From NCBI RefSeq assembly GCF_001704275.1, contig NZ_CP011533.1, forward strand, positions 1,984,001 through 2,048,000: 64,000 nt of DNA, read 5' to 3'. Each line of letters begins with the position of its first letter. Positions within the stretch are counted from its first letter, which is position 1. The notes below the pieces were generated by a model. The model was not told where the DNA came from. It saw only the letters and a program-made list of their open reading frames with translations, and searched no databases. The translations under genes were made by a program, and so were the position numbers. The DNA is from Streptomyces noursei ATCC 11455. GTDB taxonomy: Bacteria > Actinomycetota > Actinomycetes > Streptomycetales > Streptomycetaceae. Positions 55,307 through 63,327 of the stretch are shown in pieces.

Positions 55307-56919
55307 GCACCCCCTGGAACGGCACCGGAGTCGGCGCGCCGACCCCCGCGCCGCACGCCGAGGAGCGGCCCGTGCCGCCCGCCCCGCCCGAGTGGCGGCG
55401 GCTGAGCCCCCGCACCCTGCTGGTGCACTGCGGCTGGCTGGGCGCGCCGCTCGGCTCGTTGGCGCTGACCGCGCTGGCCACCGGCGGCCGGATCACCGGC
55501 GGCGCATGGCTCACCCTCGCCGCGATCGCCGCCGTGTTCGCCGTGGTCACCGCGGCCGGGTGGATCCGCTGGGCGCGCACGGACTTCCGGGTCACCGGCG
55601 AGAACCTGGAGGTGCGGAGCGGGCTGGTCACCCGGCGGTCGCGGAGCGTGCCGCTGCACCGGATCCGCACCGTCGACCTGACGGCGTCGCCACTGCACCG
55701 GCTGCTGGGCGTCACGGTCCTGCGGGCCGGCACGGCGGGCTCCGGGGAGGGCGGCGGCGAACTGTCGCTGGAGGCCCTCCCGGTGGCCGAGGGCGAGCGG
55801 CTGCGCGCGGAACTGCTGGCCCGCGCGGCCACCGGGGCGGTCGCCGCGGACCCGGTGCTGGCGCGGATCAGCTGGCGCTGGCTGCGGTATGCGCCGCTCA
55901 CCTTCTGGGTCGTCGGCGGGGTGTTCGTCGCGGGCGGTTCGGTCTACCGGGCGCTGCACGAGATCGGCATCGAGCCCTGGAAGATCGGCTTCGTCCGGCG
56001 GGCGTTCGAGGAGTTCGGCAACGGGATGCTGTGGCTGACCGTCCCCGCGGCGCTGCTCGCGGTGATCGCGCTCGGCTCGGTCGGCGCGGTCGTCCTCTAC
56101 GTCGAGAACTGGTGGAACTACCGCCTGGAGTGGGCCGACGCCGGCACCCTGCGGGTGCACCGGGGGCTGCTGACCACCCGCTCGGTGACCATCGAGCGCG
56201 CCCGGCTGCGCGGGGTGGTGCTGCGCGAGCCGCTACTGCTGCGGGCCGGCGGCGGGGCGCTGGTGCGCGCGGTGGCCAGCGGCCTGGGCAACGAGGAGGA
56301 GAACCGCAAGCGCAGCGGGCTGCTCCCGCCGGCGCCCCGGCGGGAGGCGGTCCGCGTGGCCGGCGGGACGCTGCAATCCCCCTTTCCTGACGCGCCGGTG
56401 ACGGACCGTCAGGATCTCCAGGGCCGGCACCTGGCCCGGCATCCGCGGGTCGCGTTGCGCCGGCGGCGGGTGCGCGGGCTGCTGTTCGCGGTACTGCCGG
56501 GCACCGCGCTGCTGGCCGGGCTCGGGGCGGCGTTCACCCCGGTGCTGCTGCACGCCGCGTGGATCTATGCGATGGTCACCACGCCGGTGGTGCTGTGGCT
56601 GGCCCGGGACGCGTACCGGAATCTGGGGCACGGGATCGTCGGCGAGCATCTGGTCGCCCGCTCGGGCACGTTCAGCCGGGACACCGTGGCCCTGCGGCGC
56701 GAGGCCGTCGCCGCCTGGACGTTCAGCACGTCGCCGTTCACCCGGCGGGCCGGGCTGGTGACGCTCACCGCGGCGGTGGCGGCGGGCGAGGAGGGCTATC
56801 GCATCCCGGACCTCGCCGAGGGCGTCGCGCCCGCGTTCGCGGCGACGGCCACTCCGGGCATCCTGGACGAATTCCTCACCCACCCGGCGCGGAACGGCGG
56901 CCCGACGGCGGCGACATGA
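55303..56919 (+). CDS. multi-PH-domain membrane protein (YdbT-like)
   Basis: A 538-residue protein with about six membrane segments and three bPH2 domains: one after residues 80-100 (DFRVTGENLEVRSGLVTRRSRSVPLHRIRTVDLTASPLHRLLGV), one near 270-320 (RLEWADAGTLRVHRGLLTTRSVTIERARLRGVVL) and one at the C-terminus (HLVARSGTFSRDTVALRREAVAAW). Start and previous stop share ATGA, so translation is coupled to the YdbS-like protein; the two likely form one membrane complex. Confidence 0.9.
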   Translation: MSTPWNGTGVGAPTPAPHAEERPVPPAPPEWRRLSPRTLLVHCGWLGAPLGSLALTALATGGRITGGAWLTLAAIAAVFAVVTAAGWIRWARTDFRVTGENLEVRSGLVTRRSRSVPLHRIRTVDLTASPLHRLLGVTVLRAGTAGSGEGGGELSLEALPVAEGERLRAELLARAATGAVAADPVLARISWRWLRYAPLTFWVVGGVFVAGGSVYRALHEIGIEPWKIGFVRRAFEEFGNGMLWLTVPAALLAVIALGSVGAVVLYVENWWNYRLEWADAGTLRVHRGLLTTRSVTIERARLRGVVLREPLLLRAGGGALVRAVASGLGNEEENRKRSGLLPPAPRREAVRVAGGTLQSPFPDAPVTDRQDLQGRHLARHPRVALRRRRVRGLLFAVLPGTALLAGLGAAFTPVLLHAAWIYAMVTTPVVLWLARDAYRNLGHGIVGEHLVARSGTFSRDTVALRREAVAAWTFSTSPFTRRAGLVTLTAAVAAGEEGYRIPDLAEGVAPAFAATATPGILDEFLTHPARNGGPTAAT

Positions 56920-57026
56920 CGCATATCACACCCCCGGCGCATGCACGGCGGGCCCGGGCCGACCGTCCTACAGGATGACCGCGCCCGCGCCCCGCGGGCC
57001 GACCACGTCGTGAGGGAGCCGCCGCG

Positions 57027-57437
57027 ATGCACGCCGCCATCGACCAAGCCGTCCAGGTCCGTCTCCTCGCGACGTCGGTCGGTCACGCGGTGCCCGCGGT
57101 GCTCCACTACCAGCGGACCGATCCGCTGGCGGTGCGGATGACCTTCCCGCCGGAGATCTCGCTCGACGGGGCGGCGGTGGACTGGGCGTTCGCCCGGGAC
57201 CTGCTCGCCGAGGGGCTGCACGACGCGGTCGGGCGGGGCGACGTACGGGTGCGGCCCTCGGGGCCGGAGCGCACGGTGATGGAGTTCCACGCCGACGAGG
57301 GCATCGCCATGGTCCAGTTGCGGACCGCGGAGGTCCGGCAGTTCCTGGCCCGCTCGTACGAGGCGGTGCCGGCCGGGCGCGAGCACGAGCACCTGGGCGT
57401 GGAGCACGGGCTGGCGGAGCTGTTCGGCGCCGCGTGA
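57027..57437 (+). CDS. SsgA-like protein (sporulation/cell division)
   Basis: A 136-residue SsgA-like protein (SALP), a family limited to morphologically complex actinobacteria. Core parts match SsgA/SsgB: DPLAVRMTFPPEI..DGAAVDWAFARDLLAEGLHDAVGRGDVRVRP and EVRQFLARSYEAVPAGREHEHLGVEHGLAEL. SsgA and SsgB recruit FtsZ to sporulation septa; other SALPs guide septum and wall events. The exact paralogue cannot be assigned. GGGAG lies before the ATG. It supports a Streptomyces source. Confidence 0.92.
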   Translation: MHAAIDQAVQVRLLATSVGHAVPAVLHYQRTDPLAVRMTFPPEISLDGAAVDWAFARDLLAEGLHDAVGRGDVRVRPSGPERTVMEFHADEGIAMVQLRTAEVRQFLARSYEAVPAGREHEHLGVEHGLAELFGAA

Positions 57438-57479
57438 GGCGGGGCGGCACCGCGCGGGCGACGCGCGGACGGAAGACGA

Positions 57480-57509
57480 CGAACGGGCCGGTGGTGACCG
57501 GCCCGTTCG
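57480..57509. terminator. strong bidirectional terminator
   Basis: Perfect 13-bp arms 57480-57492 and 57497-57509 (CGAACGGGCCGGT and complement), 4-nt loop GGTG, between the convergent SsgA-like and deacetylase genes. Confidence 0.85.
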
Positions 57510-57543
57510 GCTGTTTCGGGCGTGCGTCGGAGCACGGACCGCC

Positions 57544-58326
57544 CTACCGCTGCGGGAAGCCGAAACCGTAGCCCTGCTGCTTCATCCACGGCAGCAGGTG
57601 CCGCAGCGACTCCACCGTGCGGGCGCGGTTGCCGCCGCCGTCGTGGAAGAGGACGGTGGGGCCGTTGCGGAGTTCGCCGCGGACGGTCGATTCGATCTGC
57701 GCGACGGAGCCGCCCTCGAAGTCCTTGCTGTCGACGTTCCAGCCCAGCGGGCGCATACCGCGCTCGGCGGCGAGCTTGCGGCTGTAGGGGGTGAAGGCGC
57801 CGCCGGGGGCACGGTAGTACTCGACCTTGGCGCCGCCCGCCGCGTCCTCGATCATCTTCTGGGCGTCGAGGATCTGCCGGGACTGGTAGTCCTCGGAGCG
57901 GTGGTCCATGGCGGTGTTGTGGTTCACGGTGTGGTCGCACAGCTTGTGGCCGTCGGCCACCACCTTCTTGACGAGGGCGGGGTGCGCCGCGGCCTGCGGA
58001 CCGATCATGCAGAAGGTCGCCTTGACGCCGTTCTCCTTCAGGACCTCCAGGACCTTCGGGGTCCAGACGGGGTCCGGGCCGTCGTCGATGGTGATGTTCA
58101 GGCTGCGGCCCGGGCGGTCGGAGGCGTGCACGATGGACGCGTCGACCGGGGCGCTGCGCGGCGGCTGGGCGGGCTTGCGGCCCGGGCTGACGGTGTCCGC
58201 CTCGGCGCTGGGTTGGAGGAGTGCGAACGCCCCCGCGACCGCCAATGACGCCACCGCCGCGGTGGCCACGCCGATGATCCCGCCCTCGATCCCGAAGCGT
58301 CGTCCCGTGCCGAAGCGCCCTGCCAT
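57544..58326 (-). CDS. exported polysaccharide deacetylase (NodB domain)
   Basis: A 260-residue membrane-anchored or secreted enzyme: N-terminal membrane segment (IGVATAAVASLAVAGAFALL, about 19-38), then a NodB domain. Motifs: TIDDGPD (general base and metal Asp pair), HTVNHN (metal His pair), YRAPGGAF and LFHDGGG. Likely removes acetyl groups from cell-wall or extracellular glycans such as peptidoglycan or chitin oligomers. It is divergent from the two-component operon. The GGGCGGGA before the ATG is a weak ribosome site. Confidence 0.92.
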   Translation of the reverse strand: MAGRFGTGRRFGIEGGIIGVATAAVASLAVAGAFALLQPSAEADTVSPGRKPAQPPRSAPVDASIVHASDRPGRSLNITIDDGPDPVWTPKVLEVLKENGVKATFCMIGPQAAAHPALVKKVVADGHKLCDHTVNHNTAMDHRSEDYQSRQILDAQKMIEDAAGGAKVEYYRAPGGAFTPYSRKLAAERGMRPLGWNVDSKDFEGGSVAQIESTVRGELRNGPTVLFHDGGGNRARTVESLRHLLPWMKQQGYGFGFPQR

Positions 58327-58480
58327 GTCAATCCCGCCCCTCGTGTGCTCTGCTGTATACCTGCCGGCGACGTGGTGTGCCCCTTTACACGGACGCCGCC
58401 TGCACCCCCACAGATGCACAGGACTCGGGACAGGATGCTCCTGTTACGGATCCATCATGAAACTTATTGATACTGGACCC

Positions 58481-59185
58481 ATGCCACGTGTACTGCTGAT
58501 CGAGGACGACGCCGCCGTCCGGGACGGGGTGTCCCTGGCGCTGCGCCGGCGCGGCCATGACGTCGCGGCCGCGGCCAGCGGCGAGGAGGGACTGGCGACC
58601 CTGCCGGCCTTCCGCCCCGACATCGTGCTGCTGGATCTGATGCTGCCCGGCAAGGACGGCTTCGAGATCTGCCGGCTCATCCGCGCCGAGCGACAGTTGC
58701 CGATCATTATGCTCACCGCCCGCGGCGACGATCTCGACGTGGTCCTCGGTCTGGAGGCCGGGGCCGACGACTACATCGTCAAACCGGCCCGTGGCGAGGT
58801 CCTGGAGGCGCGGATCCGGGCGGTGCTGCGGCGCACCGCGCTGCCCACCGACGGCGCCCCGGCCACCGAGCCGGGGCCCGCCCCGGTGGAGACGTACGGC
58901 GAACTGGCCATCGACCGGGCCGGTCTGGTCGTCAGCAAGGGCGGTCAGGACCTGGCGCTGGCGCCGTCCGAGATGAAGCTGCTGCTGTTCCTGTCCGCCA
59001 CCCCGGGCCAGGTCTTCAGCCGGCAGCAGCTGCTGGAGCACGTCTGGGAGCACAGCTACCACGGCGACGCGCGGCTGGTGGACGCCTGTGTGATGCGGCT
59101 GCGGACGAAGATAGAGGACACCCCGCGCAGCCCCCGGTACGTCCAGACCGTACGCGGCTTCGGTTACCGCTTCGGACCGCTGTGA
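58481..59185 (+). CDS. OmpR family response regulator
   Basis: A 234-residue two-domain regulator. Receiver (1-115): acidic pair in LIEDDAAV, phosphoacceptor Asp in VLLDLMLPG (near 53), Thr in MLTARGDD and Lys in IVKPARGE. C-terminal winged helix (about 140-230) has LALAPSEMKLLLFLSATPGQVFSRQQLLEHVWEHSYHGDARLVDACVMRLRTKIED. Start ATG 58481 has GATACT six bases upstream, so a leaderless mRNA is possible; ATG 58457 adds eight residues. It overlaps the kinase gene by four bases. Confidence 0.93.
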   Translation: MPRVLLIEDDAAVRDGVSLALRRRGHDVAAAASGEEGLATLPAFRPDIVLLDLMLPGKDGFEICRLIRAERQLPIIMLTARGDDLDVVLGLEAGADDYIVKPARGEVLEARIRAVLRRTALPTDGAPATEPGPAPVETYGELAIDRAGLVVSKGGQDLALAPSEMKLLLFLSATPGQVFSRQQLLEHVWEHSYHGDARLVDACVMRLRTKIEDTPRSPRYVQTVRGFGYRFGPL

Positions 59186-60708
59186 GCCGCCTGGGCCGCC
59201 TGATGCCGGGCGTCTCCGCGGTGCGCGGACTGCGCGCCCGGCTCGTGGTGGCGTTTTTGCTGGTGGCCGCGGTCAGTGCGCTGACCACTGCCGGGCTGAC
59301 CTATCGCGAGGCCCGGAACGCCATCCTCCAGCGGTCCCAGGACACCGCCGTCAACGACCTGCGGGCCCAGGTCAATTCGCTGGCCCCGGAGCTGGCGGTG
59401 CCGCCGTCCCGGTCCGACCTGGACTTCTTCCGGGTGAAGCTGGAACGCTCCGGCAAGTCCCGGGACTGGGACATCTCGGTGCACTACAACGGCGTCCCGG
59501 ACGACGACGAGGGCGGGCTGCGGCGCGACATGACGGTGCCGGCCGACTTCAAGGCGTCGGTGGAGAAGCGCCGGGTGCCGGCCTTCCAGCGGATCGAGCG
59601 GGACGGCGCGCCCTGGCTGCTGATCGGGATGCCGGTGCGGCAGACCGACAACCAGCCGTCCGCGCTGACGGTCTACGCACAGCTGCCGCTGCGCGCCGAG
59701 GAGGCCAACGTCGAGGCGCTGGTGAACGCCGCGCGCGGCGGGGCACTGCCGGCCTTCGCGCTGGCGGTGATCCTGCCGCTGTTCGCGGCGCGCGGGGTGC
59801 TGCGGCCGGTCCGGGGGCTGCGGCAGGCCGCCGGGCGGATCGCCGAGGGCAAGCTGGACACCCGGCTGGAGGTCAAGGGCGCCGACGAACTCGCCGATCT
59901 GTCGCGGACGTTCAACGAGATGGCGGCGAAACTGGAGGAGAGCATGGCGGAGCTGCGCCGGATGGAGGCCAACTCCCGACGGTTCGCGGCCGACGTCTCG
60001 CACGAGCTGCGGACGCCGCTGGCCGCGATGTCCGCGGTCACCGACGTGCTGGACGAGGACGCCGACTCGCTCGACCCGGACACCGCCTCCGCGGTCCGGC
60101 TGATCAGCCAGGAGACCGGGAAGCTGGCGCGGATGGTGGAGGACCTGATGGAGGTCTCGCGGTTCGACGCGGGCGCCGCCGCGCTCCACCTGGACGAGGT
60201 CGACGTCGCCGAGACGATCCGCAAGACCCTCCAGGCCCGCGCCTGGCAGCAGCGGGTGACCGCGGACCTGCCGGACGACGTCCGGGTCCGGCTCGACCCG
60301 CGGCGGCTGGATGTGGTGGTGGCCAACCTCGTGGGCAACGCCCTGCACCACGGCGGCGAGCCGGTGCGGGTGGTGCTGCGCACGCCGGAGCCCGGCGACG
60401 CCACGGTGCTGATCGAGATCCGCGACAGCGGCCCGGGGATAGACCCCGAGGTGCTGCCGCACGTCTTCGACCGCTTCTACAAGGCGGACTCGGCCCGCGC
60501 CCGCTCCGAGGGCAGCGGGCTGGGGCTGGCCATCGCGCAGGAGAACGTCCGGCTGCACGGCGGCACCCTGCGCGCCGCCAACTCCCCGGAGGGCGGCGCG
60601 GTGTTCACCGTGGAACTGCCGCTGCGGCAGGAGGAGGCGCCGGCCGGCGGGACCGCCGACGAGCCCGCCGGGCAGCCCGCCGCCGGGAAGGGGCACGACG
60701 CCGCATGA
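59182..60708 (+). CDS. sensor histidine kinase
   Basis: A 508-residue membrane kinase: TM1 (about 20-40), an extracytoplasmic sensor domain (about 45-185) holding acidic and basic residues, TM2 (about 195-210), HAMP (about 210-265), dimerisation domain with the phosphoacceptor in FAADVSHELRTPLAAM (His near 275), and the catalytic domain with NLVGNALHHG, DSGPGID and GSGLGLAI. It should phosphorylate the upstream regulator. Start GTG 59182 shares bases with the regulator stop (GTGA); its end overlaps the lipoprotein start. Confidence 0.93.
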   Translation: MSRLGRLMPGVSAVRGLRARLVVAFLLVAAVSALTTAGLTYREARNAILQRSQDTAVNDLRAQVNSLAPELAVPPSRSDLDFFRVKLERSGKSRDWDISVHYNGVPDDDEGGLRRDMTVPADFKASVEKRRVPAFQRIERDGAPWLLIGMPVRQTDNQPSALTVYAQLPLRAEEANVEALVNAARGGALPAFALAVILPLFAARGVLRPVRGLRQAAGRIAEGKLDTRLEVKGADELADLSRTFNEMAAKLEESMAELRRMEANSRRFAADVSHELRTPLAAMSAVTDVLDEDADSLDPDTASAVRLISQETGKLARMVEDLMEVSRFDAGAAALHLDEVDVAETIRKTLQARAWQQRVTADLPDDVRVRLDPRRLDVVVANLVGNALHHGGEPVRVVLRTPEPGDATVLIEIRDSGPGIDPEVLPHVFDRFYKADSARARSEGSGLGLAIAQENVRLHGGTLRAANSPEGGAVFTVELPLRQEEAPAGGTADEPAGQPAAGKGHDAA

Positions 60709-61331
60709 TCGACCGACGTCCGACCGCGCGCGGTCCGGCCTCCCGCCGTACCGCCGTCCGCCGCCCCGGCCGCCGGGCCGCGCTGGGCACCCTGGCCGGG
60801 GTGCTCACCGCGACGCTGGCCGGCTGCGGCATCGAGCCCACCGATGTGATCGACGCCGGTGAGCCGGCGACCGGGGTACGGGCCCCGGGCAAGCCCCCGG
60901 CCGATGTGCAGTTGTTCTTCTACGGCCCGGACGGGCTCCATCCGGCGATCCGCCCGGCGAAGGAGCCGTTGGACCCGCAGGGCGCGATCAACCTGCTGGT
61001 GCAGGGGCCGAACCACGCCGAGCGGATGCGCGGGCTGTCCAGCGTGGTGCCGAAGTTCCCCGGTCCGCTCACCGCGACGTCCGGGCCCGGACAGGTCGCG
61101 ATCACCCTGCCGGTCAACGCCAAGCTGGTGGACCCGGCCTCGCTGAACCAGCTGGTGTGCACCGCGGCCAACGCGCGGGTCCCCGGCGACAAGCCGCCGG
61201 GGCAGGTCACGGTCACCCTGGTCGGCGAGGGCGTCCGGGTCGGCCCCATGGTCTGCGGCGGCAACAACGCCTTCCCGCTGGTCCAGCCGACCCCGACCGG
61301 CGCGAACGACAGCACCGGCGCGGGCGGCTGA
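60705..61331 (+). CDS. lipoprotein of a two-component operon
   Basis: A 208-residue lipoprotein: basic start with RRP/RR motifs, hydrophobic segment and lipobox LAGC (Cys 41). The mature part (VQLFFYGPDGLHPAIRPAKEPLDPQGAINLLVQGPNHAERMRGLSSVVPK) looks like a GerMN-type domain, as found in LpqB of MtrAB-LpqB. A possible twin-arginine signal (RRAALG) cannot be excluded. ATG 60705 overlaps the kinase stop (ATGA). It likely modulates the kinase from outside the membrane. Confidence 0.83.
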   Translation: MIDRRPTARGPASRRTAVRRPGRRAALGTLAGVLTATLAGCGIEPTDVIDAGEPATGVRAPGKPPADVQLFFYGPDGLHPAIRPAKEPLDPQGAINLLVQGPNHAERMRGLSSVVPKFPGPLTATSGPGQVAITLPVNAKLVDPASLNQLVCTAANARVPGDKPPGQVTVTLVGEGVRVGPMVCGGNNAFPLVQPTPTGANDSTGAGG

Positions 61332-61337
61332 CCGGCC

Positions 61338-61370
61338 GCTCCCCGTCCGGGCCCGGGCCGGACGGGGAGC
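61338..61370 (+). terminator. terminator of the two-component operon
   Basis: Perfect 13-bp arms 61338-61350 and 61358-61370 (GCTCCCCGTCCGG and complement), 7-nt loop, seven bases after the lipoprotein stop. Confidence 0.8.
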
Positions 61371-61427
61371 CTGCGTTACGGTGAAGGAGCGAGGACCGTC
61401 CGGACCGCACCTCGGGAGAATCCCACG

Positions 61428-61829
61428 ATGACCGAGCGCAAACCCCCCGGCGTCAGCTTCGAGAGCTGGGTCGACAAGCAGATCCGCGAGTCGGACGAGC
61501 GCGGCGGCTTCGAGCGCCTGCCGGGCTTCGGCAAGCCCCTCCCCCATCTCGACCGGCCGTACGACGAGACCTGGTGGATCAAGGAGAAGATGAGCCGGGA
61601 GCAGCTCTCCTTCCTCCCGCCCACCCTCGCCCTGCGCAAGGAGGCCGAGGAAGCGCTCAAGGCCGCCGCGGAGGCGCCGAGCGAGGCCGCGCTGCGCCGC
61701 AGCCTGACGGAGATCAACGACCGGATCCGGGCGGCGCTGGCCGCACCGCCCGAGGGCCCGCCGCTGAACCTCGTCCCGTTCGACATCGAGGAGCAGGCCC
61801 GCATCTGGCGGGCACGGCACGGGAGTTGA
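61428..61829 (+). CDS. DUF1992 domain protein
   Basis: A 133-residue soluble protein of the DUF1992 (DnaJ-homologue subfamily C member 28-like) family. The core FESWVDKQIRESDERGGFERLPGFGKPLPHLD and the WWIKEKMSREQLSFLPPTLALRKEAEEAL helix are conserved. Function is unknown. GGGAG lies about 10 nt before the ATG. Confidence 0.9.
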   Translation: MTERKPPGVSFESWVDKQIRESDERGGFERLPGFGKPLPHLDRPYDETWWIKEKMSREQLSFLPPTLALRKEAEEALKAAAEAPSEAALRRSLTEINDRIRAALAAPPEGPPLNLVPFDIEEQARIWRARHGS

Positions 61830-61847
61830 GTTCCGGCGCGCGGCGCG

Positions 61848-63134
61848 TCAGGGCCCGGTCGGCGCCAGCCGGACCCGCAGGAACCGCGGTCGGTACAGCT
61901 CCACGTCGCCGTTGACCACCGGGTCGGCGGGGGCGCCGGGCGGGCCGAGCCAGTTGACGTCGTAGCTGAGCAGCAGCCCGGCGTCGGTGGTGAACTCCGG
62001 GTGTGCCTGCGGGTTGTAGACCGCGATGTGGTCGGGGTCGGGGCCGGTCGGGCGCGGCGGGGTGATCCGGCCGGTCGGACCGTGCCAGGGGCCCCGGGGC
62101 GAGCAGGCCCAATAACCGGTGATCGTCCGCAGTCCGGCGCCGCCCGCGGTGTCCATGGTGAGCAGCACCCAGGTACCCCCGGCGGCGCGGACGACGGTGA
62201 AGGCGCTGCCGACGCCGCGCCGGCCGCCGCCGCGCAGGACCGGCGCGGCCCGCCCGGCGTCCGGCCGCCAGTGGGCGCCGTCCCAGAACCGCCAGGCCGC
62301 CCGGTCCGCGAGCCGACCGACCGGGACCCGGGCCAGATAGCCGCTGTCGGCCGGGGACGAGGGCGGGTCGTCACCGCCGAAGACGTAGTTCCAGGCGCCG
62401 TCGCGGACCAGCGCGGTGCCGTAGAGGACGACTCGGCCCGGATCGGCGACGGCGCCGCGGTCGGCGACCGGGCTGAGGGACTCCAGCCGGAGGTCGGGCA
62501 GGGAGAGGGTGGCGACCTCGGTGCCGCGGGGCACGCCGAAGATCCACGCGCCGGTGCCGGGGACGCGGTTCCACAGCAGCACCCGGACGACCCGGTCCGG
62601 TGAGCCGGGGGCGCGCGGTTCGACGGTCGCGTGGACCGGCCAGCGCCAGCCGCCGCCGGGCGGGTCGGGGAAGAACGGCCCGGGGGCGGCGGGGGTGCCG
62701 CCGGTCAGGGTGCGCTCCGGCGTGCCCGAGGAGTTCATCAGAACGAGGGAATTGTGCCGTAGGAACGGCGTGCCGCCGGCGTCGGTGGTGCGCCAACGGT
62801 AGGGCGCTCCTTGGGGGTTGGGCGGCGGGTGGACCCGGTCGAGGAAGGTGTCGGAGAACAGCCAGAGCGTCCGGCCGTCCGGAAGGCGCACCGAGTGGGT
62901 GCCGTCGCCGCCGGTCCAGTCGTCGCCGCGGGAGTCGTCGTCACCGTAGCGGGCGAATGCCGTGGTGGTCGCCGGGTCGGTGGTCCAGGAGGCGGGGGTG
63001 CGGCCCGTGCAGGCGGCGTGGTCGTCGGTGCCGTGGGGCGGCGCCGGCGCCAGGAGGGCGGCCACGGCGGTCAGGAGCAGGAGGGCGAGCAGTCCGGCGG
63101 CGAGCGTGGTGCGGGTGATCGGCGGGTGGCGCAT
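61848..63134 (-). CDS. secreted propeller-like protein (DUF4185/DUF5005-type)
   Basis: A 428-residue exported protein: signal peptide (about 9-32), then WTGGDGTHSVRLPDGRTLWLFSDTFLD, a signature of DUF4185/DUF5005 five-bladed propeller-like proteins related to glycosidase-fold beta-propellers. Repeated WVL/YVFGG/LSYDVN strands fit a propeller. The catalytic role is unknown; glycan binding or cleavage is a guess. GAGGAG lies four bases before the ATG. It is divergent from mutA (193-nt spacer, no other gene seen). Confidence 0.75.
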   Translation of the reverse strand: MRHPPITRTTLAAGLLALLLLTAVAALLAPAPPHGTDDHAACTGRTPASWTTDPATTTAFARYGDDDSRGDDWTGGDGTHSVRLPDGRTLWLFSDTFLDRVHPPPNPQGAPYRWRTTDAGGTPFLRHNSLVLMNSSGTPERTLTGGTPAAPGPFFPDPPGGGWRWPVHATVEPRAPGSPDRVVRVLLWNRVPGTGAWIFGVPRGTEVATLSLPDLRLESLSPVADRGAVADPGRVVLYGTALVRDGAWNYVFGGDDPPSSPADSGYLARVPVGRLADRAAWRFWDGAHWRPDAGRAAPVLRGGGRRGVGSAFTVVRAAGGTWVLLTMDTAGGAGLRTITGYWACSPRGPWHGPTGRITPPRPTGPDPDHIAVYNPQAHPEFTTDAGLLLSYDVNWLGPPGAPADPVVNGDVELYRPRFLRVRLAPTGP

Positions 63135-63315
63135 TCCGCTCCTCGGTGGGGTGCCGGGCCACCGTAGCGCGCCGCACGGCGCCGTTTCGGGAGCGGCAGG
63201 CGGAGCGGCACTCGCCCGTCCGGGACAGGATCGCCCTGTTCATGGCGTTCGGCGGCCGGCTCAACGAGGTCAAGGTCACAGCCTTGCCCCCTGCTCCGGC
63301 CGACGGTCGCTCGCC

Positions 63316-63321
63316 TAGCCT
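63316..63321 (+). promoter_or_regulatory. -10 box for a leaderless mutA mRNA
   Basis: TAGCCT lies six bases (GCTGCC) before ATG 63328, with no Shine-Dalgarno. The upstream AAGGTCACAGCCTT (63266-63285 region) contains short inverted arms. Confidence 0.55.
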
Positions 63322-63327
63322 GCTGCC

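Noticed and set aside
58457..58480. Eight-residue longer start of the response regulator
   Set aside because: Possible, but the family normally begins at the MPRVLLIEDD segment and a -10-like box fits ATG 58481 better.
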